Source: Porpolomopsis calyptriformis (Eukaryota > Basidiomycota > Agaricomycetes > Agaricales > Hygrophoraceae). Taken from it: a stretch of 64,000 nt of DNA. A model generated the notes under the pieces. That model ran no database searches. It was not told the DNA's origin and saw only the letters and a list, made by a program, of their open reading frames with translations. This document shows positions 32,452 through 44,121 of this stretch, in pieces. The first letter of the stretch is position 1; each line of letters opens with the position of its first letter. Both the position numbers and the translations under genes were made by a program. The DNA is taken from contig OX621172.1 in assembly GCA_951640195.1 (NCBI GenBank), positions 310,001 to 374,000 on the forward strand, read 5' to 3'.

Positions 32452-32531
32452 TGCGATGCTTGTTTGGTTGTGTGGGTGATGTTCTTATCTCCCGCCACAT
32501 CCCCGTAATCGTCGACCAGCCCTTCCTTGAA
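32452..32531. promoter_or_regulatory. Shared 80-bp region between ARP6 and TANGO2 start codons
   Basis: The ATGs of two confidently assigned genes face away from each other across 80 bases, so both 5' UTRs and core promoters must fit here or overlap the opposite gene. No TATA element stands out. Confidence 0.6.
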
Positions 32532-33876
32532 ATGTGTATCGGTTTATGGACGCTCGACCACCCAGACTACGCCCTGTACGTTCATGTTCTGCCTATTCAA
32601 TTACATACAACCCCCGTGCCTTCCCGAAATCCAACATGAGGGAAACGGAAGGCGTGTAAATTAATTGCATCTGCACCCATGCAGTATTTTGTGCACCAAC
32701 CGAGATGAATTCCTAAGCCGACCCACGGAGGATGCCAAATTTCACTCTTTCGGTCATGACACCGCTGGACATCACAACATCCTTTCTGGCATAGACACTC
32801 GTGCTGGGGGGACATGGTTTGGCCTGAACAGGGCCGGGAGAATCACACTCTTGTAAGTACCCAACAGATTCCAGATACCGTAATCGATCCACGCGAAAAG
32901 GGTATCACAAGAATGTGTTCGAAGACTAAAAAAAAAAAAAAAGAAGGGGAGGGGGAACAGGATGGTGGTGGGGGAGGGTCTCGAAAAAAAAAAAAAAAAG
33001 CTTATCCGAAATTATTGACAATAGGATCATAGGACCAACATCGCAGAGCCACCACCCGCGGGGCACATTTCCTCAAGAGGGCATCTGACATCTTCTTTTC
33101 TCCAATCAGACTCGTCTCTGCCTCTCATCAAAGAAGAAGAAGACGAAGACGAAGACGTCCGAATCCAAAGGCTGCTCAACGTCCCCCGGGACGCAAAAAT
33201 TTCCGGCTTCAACATGCTTCTCCTCGCTCCCCGACCCATTCGGCCTCAAGTTCAAATCCCGAACGGTCCCCCCCTCTCCCCGTCCCCATATTTGGTCTTC
33301 GATGGCCTGATAGCCACAAACGGTGGGGCCGGGGGGCCCATCACACTCCGCACATTGACAGAAGACGAGCGACGCTCTGGGGGGCTCTCAAACGGGATTG
33401 ACGGTAAAGGCGGGAACGAGTGGATGAAAGTGATGCTCGGCACTCAGTCTCTGGATACCCTACTGGGCGATTGGATGTCAAGAGAGGTGGAGGAAACCGA
33501 AATCGTCAATACTCTCTTCGAAATTTTGACGTGCGCACCTATTATCCCACCGTCGTTTCGCATTTTTCTGACATAATTCTTTTTTTTTTTACTATCTTCC
33601 AGTTGGCGGCCTCCTGAACCGATCCTCGAACATTCCGATCTTCGAAATACCATCCTCGTCGAGCCTATTCTAATCAACAACGCACCAGATGGCGATCCAG
33701 ACCTCTCCGGAACACGCTTATCGACCGTGCTGCTGATTCGGAGAGATGGACAAGTGCGGTTCATCGAAAGGGACGTGTACAGGCTAGACAATGATCGAGG
33801 GATCACCACAAGGGATCCAGCGGCTGAGCGCCTCTTCCGCTTCACACTTGACATTGATCGTACCACCCATGCCTAA
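32532..33876 (+). CDS. TANGO2: TANGO2 / NRDE-family protein, 327 aa
   Basis: Ntn-hydrolase-like NRDE family; TANGO2 is linked to Golgi organisation, haem or lipid handling and mitochondrial function. Exons 32532-32575, 32685-32852, 33033-33530, 33603-33876 (984 bases). The start MCIGLWTL is diagnostic, followed by the signature LCTNRDEFLSRP, GIDTRAGGTWFGLNRAGRITLLTNI and SGFNMLLLAPRP. It closes with a conserved strand region STVLLIRRDGQVRFIERD. Compared with animal TANGO2 there is a low-complexity acidic insertion (Glu/Asp run near residue 120). The intron at 32853-33032 is long for this locus and contains two A runs. Confidence 0.92.
32928..32999. repeat. A-run / G-rich / A-run tract inside a TANGO2 intron
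   Basis: An A run of about 15 at 32928-32942 and one of about 16 at 32984-32999 flank a G-rich segment (ggggaggggg, ggtgggggaggg). Simple-sequence expansion explains why this intron is 180 bases when most here are about 55. Confidence 0.85.
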
Positions 33877-34113
33877 AGGTTCACCATGTAGTCATCGATC
33901 ACAGAAGCAAGCAATAGACGTGTACCTACTTTACCTACAGACTAGAAGCAAGCAAAAATGTTTCCATGCCAAGGATCCATACTGAAATTAACACTAGCCA
34001 AAGCGTCCTGAAGCCTACGTTATGAAATGAAGAATGTCAAGAGATCCATCATTGATGGTGAACGCCGAAACGAGGGTGGAGGCGGGGTGGAGTGTGCTAG
34101 CTCGTGCACAAAA

Positions 34114-35773
34114 TCAGGTGCCAACGTTGTTGAACATGCCGTGATGCGAATGATCACTAGTTTGCGGGGGAGGTGGTGGGACGTGGAAATATGGGTTATA
34201 ACTCCCGGTTATAGCTTGCCAATCTTGCGAGGACGGTCCGCCAGAAGAGGGAGGGGCGTGAAAGGAAGCATGTGGGCCTGGCGCGGACAGGGGCGTCAAA
34301 ATATCACCGTCCGTGTGCGTGGAAAGTTCATCAAACGATGCTCCAGGTCCCCCATCAGCCGAATCATTCCCACCGCTGGTAGCGTTCATCATCCTAAATA
34401 AAGAGATCCGTCACGGGAACTGGGAGATACCGAGGCAGACAAACGTACTGTATCAGATTGTTGAGCTCCATGATGCGGCGATAGAGCAGGCATGGGGAAT
34501 TTGGCGGGTGTTGGTTGTACTGTCGGAGAGTGTTTGCGATATTTTGAAGCTGTTGCGTCAGAGCCATAAACGTGTGACTGGTTGCCAGGCTGGTGCGACA
34601 AGCGCAGTAAGATTGCCGAGGTGAGAGATCTGAAGGATAATGGTCTGCATACGCCGTCTCCTCCTCATATCTGTCAAAAGAGTACCCGTCGCTACCTCCG
34701 GAAGAATTCTGAAAAGGAGACCGTGCCGAATCACGGGCATTGTTGTATTGAATTGTCGGCGGCGAGGAATGGTATGACATGGAAGACCCTCCTGTCGAGG
34801 AAGGACCGCTGCTATAAGACGGGCACTGCTGTTCGCTCTCATAAGACGATGCAGGCGACGATCGGACGTCAGTCTGGAATATTTGATAACGCATAGGGGG
34901 AGCGGGGGTAGGGGAGAAACAGTATAGATTGGGGTGATTAGCGTCCGAGGCCACCTCTGATTTGACCGGCGTGAGTAGGGAAGAGATAGCGCCATTGGTA
35001 TGTTCGTGGGCTTGGTCGTCGGGGCATTCTGGCGAATGTCCCCGTCGTTTGACGGTTGATCCGGTTTTTGTCGCCCTCGAATGCCATTTTTCGTTTGGGT
35101 CACCGTCGCGAAAATTGGAGTCAGCCCATCGAGGATGCGGCTTGCCTGGTTGTGAGTGGGGAAAACAAAGAACGGGGTTATTAAGGCATGAATGGATCAT
35201 TTATGGAAATCATACCCCTCAATTCTCTCACAAGACTTTCTAGTTCTGCGATTCTATTTCTGAGGCGAGTGTTCTCGTCTAGAGTTGGGTCGTCTCTGAA
35301 AGAATGATGGATTAAGTATTCAACCCTGAAATGCGAATAAAACGGCCGCACCTAAGAGACGGATCGTCAATTTCGTACACACAAAGACCAGTCTAAAAAT
35401 AAGGATGAACAAAAATAGTATCAGAGGACGATCACAAAAAAATTTACTAGGCCTAGTTGGATACATCTTTGGCAAGGTCGTTTGCGATCACACTGTTCGG
35501 ACACAATCAACAAGAGGGAGAAAAGATTCGGTAAACACGCACCTTTCGTTTGGAGGTATGGCAGTTAAGACAGGACTGAGTGGTTCGGTTCCTTCGTCTT
35601 TTGCGATGATCAGTGTCTATGTTGAATTCGAGGTCCATTATTTCGCCCTTGAGCTGCAAAGGTGGCTGAAAGGAGTCTGAGGTGATCATGGGAGGGGGGG
35701 AGGGGGGGGAGGGATACGTGTCTAGCGGAGAGTGAGCAGAGGAACTTGAGAAACACCTTGTGTTAAAGTGCAT
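34114..35773 (-). CDS. Zn2Cys6 transcription factor, 457 aa
   Basis: Fungal binuclear zinc-cluster regulator. Exons 35543-35773, 35448-35492, 35352-35392, 35216-35295, 34449-35145, 34114-34393 (1374 bases). The cluster reads SCLNCHTSKRKCDRKRPCQRC followed by TGLCVYEIDDPSLR; the six Cys are spread over three small exons. A short leucine-rich coiled coil follows (TRLRNRIAELESLVREL), the usual dimerisation element. The rest is Ser/Pro/Tyr/His-rich, with no fungal-specific middle homology domain, and ends HHGMFNNVGT. A downstream in-frame ATG at 35689 is an alternative start. Target genes are unknown. Confidence 0.9.
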
Positions 35774-37276
35774 CCGAGAGGGGATTAAGTAACGAAGCCA
35801 GATCCGGAAAAATAAGATCAGTACCAGAAGAATGACAGATTCAATGAAATAGAAAGGGGAAGGAAAAAAAAAAAAGAGGTCCGAGGTATCAGAGATCCCA
35901 AATGTGGGGTGTAGGTCAGAGCAATGTCTGGCACTACTTGAGCCTAGCTGACGGTCTCGGCTGTGACATAACCATCACGTATCAACGCGTATCAGTATAC
36001 GTATTTGCCTCAGCTGGCCATCCCGTAGGGCCGGGTCATAGTTTTTTCTCGCTTGAATTTGAAGGGAAAGTTTGGGACTTACATTGGTACCCAAGTTTCC
36101 AACTTTGATAGACTTGCACCGTAGTCGGCCAAGAGCGAGAAACTTTGAACTTGAACAGGAATGAATCGGTCCTTCAAGTATCCATCGATTTGAGCGTTGA
36201 AACGTTCATCCACGGGCTTGAAGGTGACGGTCCATATGTAGAATGTGCCTATCAAACGATGCCGGGGGCCGCTATAACCGTGAACGTTGAAAATCGAACG
36301 CCTCTAACGTGTCAGCTCACGACCACCACAGCACCGTCGGTGAAGGTACTCCCGGGTGTGAAAGCAAGTATCTACACTGTGCCCAGTGCCTTTGAAAGGC
36401 ATCCATCTGCATCAGGGAATCACGCCCATCATGCAATCAAGCTTTCAAAGCACTCACCCGACGCACAGCACGAGTCAGCGGTGCAAAATGAACAAGTACT
36501 CGGGGGTGATGCATGATGTCCGGCAGATTGGGAGGACCCCGGGTGTAAATGGGGATTGCCTTATTAAGTAACTATTTCTCGCCCGCGGCGGTGCTCTGCC
36601 TATCAATGCTGACTGTGCACTCTACGGGTTCCCATATAACCGGGATGATAAATTGCGTTGATTTTCGCTCCTGAAACCAGCTGCGCCTCTCAACACGCTC
36701 AGAAAACTCCACCGAGTGAGCTCAGTCATCATATTAAAATTGTCAGACCACTTGCTCCGGAAGTATCGTTTACTCGAACATTCCGACATGAACGCACCCG
36801 GAATGAAAACGTAAAACAAGGGGTTGGCTGTAAATTACTCCTCACCATACCCAAGGGTTTCTGCCGCGAACGAAAAAGATCTTTGATATACAGAAAAAAA
36901 AAAGAGAAAAAAAAAAAAAAGAGTCCGACAACACCGGGAAATAACACCCAAATCCGGTGATGAACGACAACGCTCAGGCGAGCTTATCTCACATTCACAG
37001 ATCCGTACGTATTTTAGCTTTCCTGGTACAACCCTAGCCATATCAGCCATCATCCGATGTCCCTTCACGAACCTGAAGGGACCGAACACCCAGCGTTGCC
37101 GCACCGCCATATGTAGCAATAGCCCCTATGCTTATGGATCAAATCAATCGTAGCAACTCAGCGTGATGATTATCTACATCCGTGGATGTAACCTCCTACA
37201 TCAACTTACCTTTTCAGTTCGTTACACATATCAAGATCGAAACGTAGACATAACCTAATCCCTGCAACACACTCTC
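35774..37276. other. Intergenic stretch, 1.5 kb
   Basis: No supported gene. A 123-codon frame at 36145-36516 shows no family signature. A simple A/G tract (two A runs) occupies 36892-36921. This is the longest gene-poor stretch in the right half and probably carries the transcription factor's promoter and the karyopherin's 3' UTR. Confidence 0.4.
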
Positions 37277-40200
37277 CTAAGCTTCAACCCCAGCACTCCC
37301 CGATTCGGCCTGGGTCGCTATCCGCATTACTTCCATCAACACCGTTTGTTGTTCGACACTCAGAGAGGTAGTCGATGTCTGATAGCATGCCGCATTCTGC
37401 ATTTGGAAAGCTGCAGGTGCTTATCAGAGCCGGTAGACGTAACGCAAGACATAACATACTCGTCAAAGCTTGCTTGAATGACCCATACGGATTCACATTA
37501 TCGAGAGGGCTGATATACCCCAGTTCTTCTTCGATGTCCGATTCTTCAGAAGATATATCCTCTTCCTCTGCATCGGGCCGACTTGTAGATTCTTGTCTAA
37601 GTCGCGCCCCCTACATCGTCAACTCGTTATCAGCACTGAAACATGCTGGTTGTTAGACACCCTACCTCATTCGCCAGCAGTTCCAGATACGCAGAGTCCT
37701 CATCCCACACGTCCTCTGATCACAAATCAGCTGTGGACGTTGCCAATCAGTCTTGCTCACCGTCATCATCGCCAAAGTTAAGGAATTTGGACTCTTCAAT
37801 ATTGTCTTCGTCATCTGACCCATCTTGGTACGCTTCTTCAAGCACCTTACGGGCTGGTGAGCGACTCTTCAGCGACAATCCCACATAATCGGAAAGATAG
37901 GAAAAAACAGACCTTCAATCGCCTTGGGCAGATCTTTGAAAATCTTCAATATTCCTTCCAGGATACCAGACCACCCGTCCCTCAAGACCTCAGGGATCAC
38001 CGAAGGATCCATTTCCAACAACGCGCACAAAGCCATGATACTCAACTTCTTGTCATGCACTCGAGGAAGTTGGTTCTCTGCCTTTATCGCCGTAAACCAC
38101 TTGTCGAAGAAGGTGCGAAGCATCCCCGGTCTGGAACTTTCCATGAGTCGAAGTGCAGCGGATGCGTTATAGAGCACTGCATTAATCAAAACTTCGAGAT
38201 TGGCTAAACGAAGCGTCGACGTCTCCGCCTTGTCAAGATGGTCGAGGGCGGTGACGATGATGGGTTGCAAAAACTAGAGAATGCACGCCGAGTCAGTAGA
38301 CAAGTCTTCACTCGACGAAAGGGGACTGGCGTACGTCATCGACATGGCCACGTAAGTTGAGGAGAATCGATTCCGCCAACTTGCATCCGTTCACTCTGTC
38401 GCTTTCCCCGAGCTGCTCGCTCGCGATGGATGTGAGGTAGATATCGAGAATCATGTGCCTGTAATCGGCACGGGCTTTGAATACTTCAATACCATAAGAG
38501 ACGAAATTGTCGAGGGAGGGAAGCATCTCTAAGACACGAGTCAGTTCCCGTAAGACAGAGTTATGGAATGCAATTTATCCACCGTCCAAGAAATCAATTG
38601 CATCAGACTTGAAAAGTTTATATGTCAGTTCAAACACGGGCCACATGTTGGGCGAAATCGCGTGAAGTTTGAAAGTGAGGCTATCAACCAGATCATACAT
38701 GTTGTCGAATAAATCTTCAAAAACAAATCAGCTAGCAGTAGAGGATGGAGTTAATCAATCCTACTGAGAAGTTTCTTTTCCAGAGTGAAAATGACGATGG
38801 GTATGATGACTTCTTGAACTTGCGCAAGGATTTCCGGCGATGATTCAACCGAAGTCACTACCTATCACAAGGTTAGTTGATTTATATAACCCGATGGAAA
38901 AAGAAAACATACAGTGCCGATAGTTTTCGCCACGCCCATGGCCGCGTACGTCTTGTCGTCGTCGCCGTCAGAGAGCAGTATGTCCATATAAGGCTCTTGC
39001 ATATCCCCCTCATTTTCAGCCATACTTTCTCTGGCAAGACGCGAATACGATTCGCACTGAAATGTGAGCTAACGTCAGAATGGAAACATCATTAGTCGAT
39101 ACTGCCGTAGTTCACGCACAAGACGCGCCGTCAACTGCGCAGCAACTGGCAACAGCTCAGCCTGGAAACATTGTACCATTATCTCCATACTGTGGTTAAG
39201 GATATCAAGGTCGGTTTCGTCGGAAAGTTTCAAGAGGTCTGAAACCGGAATAACATTAAACCCTTGAAGATGTGGATTGACTAAAACAGACCTTGGATAA
39301 CTTTGCCAACTTGAGGAGCGACAGCGGTCCTGACTATAAAATGATTTAGATTGTGCCCATAATTTGCGAGAAAAGGAATGTACTTGACTCTTGAACCTGG
39401 ACCATCTCAGTCAGAGCGAGCACGGCCTGGACACGGACGGGGAATTCAGGATCGTCCAGACTTGTCGCAATGGCTCTGAAAAGCGAGATCAAATTCTGGA
39501 TGATATATCAGCAGTGGATAATTGAAGGGACACGATTAAATGAGCCGACCTCTTCGTTCGCCCACAACATACCAGCTTTCTCGATCGTGCCTACAACCTC
39601 GCAAGCCTACCAAGCGAGGGAAATTGAGTCTCGTTTGAGAGAGGAAAAGCTTTCCGACTTACAATCGATCTCATGAAAGGGTCACTGCTGGAAAATTCTG
39701 GCAGGACATGTTGCAACGTGAATTGCTCCATGTTGCCTTTGACCTCAGGATGACGCATAATGAAGGGGCCCAACGCCACGATCATGTTAAGAGCTCCGTA
39801 TCGTTGTGGAGCTGGGGCATTTCTACCAATAGTTGGGAGCGGATGATGAATGCCATGTACATTAACGATTGAACAGGACTCACGATCGCAAGACGCTATT
39901 GATGAATCCGAGAATAGGCATAAATGTCGTCTTGCTTCGGTTGTTGACAAGAGAGAAGAGGAACGTTGTCGCAGAGGAAACCGGGGTGGCGAAGTTTTCA
40001 TATTCATCTAAAGGAGATTGTGAGCCAAAGAAGCATGTGGTTGGCGCCAGCTGAATTGCATCGTACCAACAAACAAACGGACAAAGTCAACGGGGTCACT
40101 TTCCCATAGTTCTTTCTTCGCTGGCGTGAATGATAGCTGAGGAAATACAAACGACGACACTAGTGTTTCAAAATGCGGTTTGAGGAGCGCCCAAGTTGAC

Positions 40201-41512
40201 TTTGGTTTGACGCTGTGGAACCCAGATATCAAGACGAAATGTCCCTGGTGTGAGAAGAAGTACTTGCCATTCGGTGAAAAACTGGAAGATATGGTATTGA
40301 CACTTCTTGGATAACCAGGCTTGACCTGATACGAAAAGCTCCACTTGTTGAAGGTAAATCCTGAAAATTTCGGGTGCAAAGTTGGCGACAAAATACTGGG
40401 CGAATTCAGAATACTCTTTTTTAAGGAGAGACGGGAGCTGCGATGGGTTTCCGTAACTGTGACATGGGATTTTGAGCTGATGTTCATAAAGAGAAGGGGG
40501 GAACAAACCGATGGAAGAGACGTCCAAGCGTATTGCATGCCCACTTTTTAGCTTTCCACCATTCACTACGCTCTCGTTCTTCCTCGTCTTCAGGCACCAC
40601 CTCTTTTGGAATTTGCAAGTTGACTACTTGATAGAGCAGTCGTCCCCATGGCACCAGGCTCTCAGTGCTCTGTTGGTGCTTGCTCAGGTGAATCACGATG
40701 CTGGTTTTGTATGTTTTCAGTATAAGGTGGAGCATGGTGGGTATTTCTTGCGATGCGCCCGGAGGCGTGGACAACATTTGTGTCGCTATGTTCACAAGGG
40801 TGGGGAAGAGCTGTGTCACCACCTGAGGTAGGATGTCGTTCTTTTGACTAAACCTTGAATTCAAGTCAGCCAGAAAATTTATGATGAATAGCGATAGATT
40901 TCACCTGAAGGCACGAACACACTCGAGCGCTGCTACGCATCCAGCGCCAACTTGCCTTATATCTCCACTTTGGAGTAGTGTCTTGACCTCGTCCAAGATG
41001 CCAGGCCACTTATCGGGGAAATCACGGGAAACAAAGATCTTAAGAATGCTTCCTAGCTGTATGGTAATACTACGCGAGGGAGAGACAGCAAGAATACGCA
41101 GAATAGATGACTTGAGGGCGTCGCCGCTGGCTTTTGAGAAGGGTACTTGATCCGGTCTTTGGTGAACGGTGTCAATTAAGTAGGAGGCCTGATTTTGAAC
41201 GCGATTCTTGAGATACACGGCGCAAGCTTGACGAGTTGGACTGAGAAAGATAATACGGTGCGTTAGAAGAGGCACGGATGATAAAAGGACGCGTTTGACA
41301 CGCACAGCTCAACGGTATCAGCGGCGATTATTTGCAGAAGAGCCTCTACCATGCCTTCCCGACCGCCAATCTGATGGGCTCGTATGTGATAGAACTAGAA
41401 GCTACAGTGAATAAGAACCTACGTTCCGAATTTCAAGTTCTGCGGTCTTCCGAACATCGGGATCAGGATTCAGAGTGGTGGAGAACAGGTTTGACAACGT
41501 TTGCAAATCCAT
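37277..41512 (-). CDS. Importin-beta-like karyopherin (importin-7/8, Nmd5/Sxm1 type), about 1,045 aa
   Basis: Nuclear import receptor built of HEAT repeats. It starts [19 protein letters not shown]. The importin-N domain follows with [28 protein letters not shown] and [15 protein letters not shown]. Later blocks include [83 protein letters not shown] and [16 protein letters not shown]. The acidic C-terminal region ends [17 protein letters not shown] and [14 protein letters not shown], the conserved importin-7 tail. The coding region is broken by roughly 18 short introns; exon 1 is 41423-41512, and the last runs from the acceptor near 37425 to TAG 37277. I added the segments by eye, so the length is approximate. 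Confidence 0.88.
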
Positions 41513-41817
41513 CTGCAGTATTCGATCTATTACGTGTATTTGAAATGTGCTGGGAGCACAGACTTACTTTTGAACGCGTTGGTTAGTGTCGATGGTGGGT
41601 GTTGAAGGTCAAGATAGAAGGGATGAAGAGCCAAAAGGTGGTGCACGTGCACCAGCGCCACACGTGAACGGCGCTGAAGCTGATTGGTTTTAAATTTACC
41701 AGGAACAGGTAGAATACAGAGGAGGAGGAACAATTGATGTTCCCATGATGAAGCCTCGTGGTATAACTTCCAACATGCAGCAGGTTGAACGACAGTCGCA
41801 AGCGCGTGGCTGGCTGG

Positions 41818-42875
41818 TCATGAGGAATCCAATAAAAATCTCCACATCCCAAACAACACATTGACGAAAAAGCCAACGACGATTCCCATCTGCATGCGCT
41901 TCCTGTGTGTGTGCTTAACAGAATTCCGCGCAGAGATTAGGGTAGGCCTTACGAGAATACGACTGCGCTGGGAGACTCGTAATCGCTTCCGTCATCCCAG
42001 AAAATGGCCGGTTTGGGTTTACGCATGAAGAAAAAGGGAAGAATGGGAAAGAAGAAGCCAAGAACTATTCCTTGGAGAACAGATGAGCCGGATGAAGATG
42101 ATTGAGACAAAGATGCCGTCCCCGCGTTATCTAGTGAATCAATCCATTGTTCTTCAAGCGCACGGACGTGTTCGTCGTCTGAATGGAGGTCAAGATGTGA
42201 TTACTTGTTAAATGAAGCAGGGAGCTGACATTCTTCCTCTGTCTCAAATTCAGTGTCTAGATGACTTGGTGATGATTGACTGTGAAACTGCAGCCGAAAG
42301 TTGGCTATGTCTGATTCAGAGAATCCAGCCGCGGCGAGTCGGTCAAAGCCTCGAACGGGTTGGAGTTGTGCTGTCTTTGAGACGGTCAGGGTGCGCTCAC
42401 CCTAAGAACGAAAATTCATACCTGAGTCGCGCCCTCGTCATCATGACCACTTATCTCGAGCTTGGGCCCGACAGAACAATGCAGCCAAGTTGTAGCGGGA
42501 GCTGGCTGTTGCTTTCCGTTTTCATCTTCCGAGGCTGCGCGCTTTTGGCGCTCCTCCAAGGATGTTAGCCAAGAATACAAGAACGTGCCATCGGTCAACA
42601 ATCGACCGGAATATATGAGTCGAACCCGCCGATCTTTAAGTTGCGGCCTCGCTTCCCGAATCTATAAACTGAGAATAAGTATTGCATTAAAAACGGGGCA
42701 AAGAGCTGACGATTTTCTTGACATCCCGGACGGAATCTTTCTCGCCGACTTGGAGGGTAAGATCTGGTATGCCTTCAGTGAACCGAATCACAAGCTCTCT
42801 CGAAGACGGTGGTGAGTCTTCCAAAGGGGGTTCTACAGCGCGCTGCTTTCCTTTGGCTTTCGCGCTGAGGACCAT
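41818..42875 (-). CDS. DSC3: DSC E3 ubiquitin ligase complex subunit 3 (ubiquitin-like, DUF2407), 286 aa
   Basis: Membrane subunit of the Golgi Dsc/Tul1 ubiquitin ligase complex, which in fission yeast activates SREBP. Exons 42711-42875, 42422-42661, 42230-42374, 41953-42178, 41818-41902 (861 bases). The N-terminal ubiquitin-like fold is VIRFTEGIPDLTLQVGEKDSV ... RRVRLIYSGRLLTDGTFLYSWL ... HCSVGP. The DUF2407 C-terminal part is PVRGFDRLAAAGFSESDIANFR, then EEQWIDSLD. Two hydrophobic segments follow: QGIVLGFFFPILPFFF and MGIVVGFFVNVLFGMW. I use ATG 42875 (MVLSAKAKGK); 42911 is an in-frame alternative that would shorten the gap to KIN17 to 43 bases. Confidence 0.9.
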
Positions 42876-42954
42876 AGCCACAGCCTGGTGTATTATATAA
42901 TCATCCTTCACTCTTTCCCTGACAAGTCAACCGTAGATATTAATATTGCCCAGC
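42876..42954. promoter_or_regulatory. Shared 79-bp region between DSC3 and KIN17
   Basis: Two divergent start codons 79 bases apart. As with the ARP6/TANGO2 pair, the promoters must be shared or overlapping. No core element is obvious. Confidence 0.5.
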
Positions 42955-43973
42955 ATGCCGCGAGCAGAAGGTTCGCCGTCGTTTGTTGCTCATTTTCAGT
43001 ATGTTAACCGCTGGTTAGTCGGGACCCCCAAGTATCTCGCAAACAAGATGAAATCGAAGGGGTTGCAGCGATTGCGATGGTATTGTCAAGTTTGCGAAAA
43101 GCAATGCCGAGACGAGAACGGGTTCAAGTGTCATGCCGCGTCTGAAGCGCATCTGCGGCAGATGCTCGTTGTAGGGGAGCATGCGGGTAAACACATTGCG
43201 TCGTTCTCGAGCCAGTTTCAGGGTGAATTTGTCGCTCTTCTCTCCCGGAGGTGCGTCTCTGTGCTTTTCACCTTTTGGCACACTCATCATCCGGAATGAG
43301 TCAGATTTGGTACCAAGCGAGTTCGAGCGAACCAGGTGTACCAAGAGTACATCTCTGACAAGCACCATCTCCACATGAACTCGACGCGTTGGGTCACACT
43401 CACTGAATTTGTAAAGCATCTCGGTCGGACAGGCGTGGCTAGAGTAGACGAGACCGAGAAGGGGTGGTTCATTGCATGGATCGACAACAGTCCGAAAGCC
43501 CTCGCAAAAGCTGTGCGTCTCCACATTCAACTTCTTTGCCCATTATACCAAGAATTCTTTAGGAAGCATCATTAAAGAAAGAAAGGGCAACAACTTCCGA
43601 TGAGCAGCGCGAACGACTTCTCATCGCAGAGCAAATCGAGCGCGCCGGAAACGAAGCTGGTCCATCGAACACGCCCTCACCTCCTGTGGAAGAAGGCCTA
43701 AAACGTGACGAAGGAGCAGAAAAAGTCGTATTATCTTTCTCTGCAAAAGCCGCGCCCGACCCTTCAACCGAGCCGAAATTGAATCCTCTCAAACTCAAAC
43801 CTATCACCAACCCATTAAAAGCCAATCAACTCAAACGGCCCAACGTATTGAAGACCGCGCCCGACGATGCTGAAAAGAAGAGATCAGCCCCACTCACCGC
43901 GGCCGAACAGTTGATTTTGGAGGATCAAGCGAGGAAACGGAGACGGATGGAGAGAGAAAGCATTCAATCATAG
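42955..43973 (+). CDS. KIN17: DNA/RNA-binding protein KIN17, 288 aa
   Basis: Conserved nuclear zinc-finger protein linked to DNA replication and repair and to the spliceosome. Exons 42955-42970, 43019-43250, 43305-43512, 43563-43973 (867 bases). The first exon is 16 bases and, spliced, gives MPRAEVGTPKYLANKMKSKG. The CCHH finger is CQVCEKQCRDENGFKCH. The winged-helix domain reads RVRANQVYQEYISDKHHLHM, RWVTLTEFVKHLGRTG and EKGWFIAWIDNSP. The C-terminus is Lys/Pro-rich (LNPLKLKPITNPLK) and ends in a basic helix RKRRRMERES. Metazoan KIN17 has an extra C-terminal SH3-like tandem; as in other fungi it is absent here. Confidence 0.94.
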
Positions 43974-44121
43974 GTCGAGCACCCGTGCTGCGAGTTCGCC
44001 GCCGTCGTCGTCGTGTAAACCCCCTTTAGTGTACTTTTGAGTTTATTGACGTGTATGTATAACACCGACCCATGAGGAACACAGCCAAGATTTACGTTTC
44101 TTGTCCCAAACGACCACCGAT

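Noticed and set aside
36145..36516. A 123-codon plus-strand frame as a gene
   Set aside because: No domain, odd composition, no splice partners; consistent with chance.
36957..37080. GTGATGA with a downstream CTGA, a possible second C/D snoRNA
   Set aside because: No terminal stem brackets the boxes and the spacing is long.
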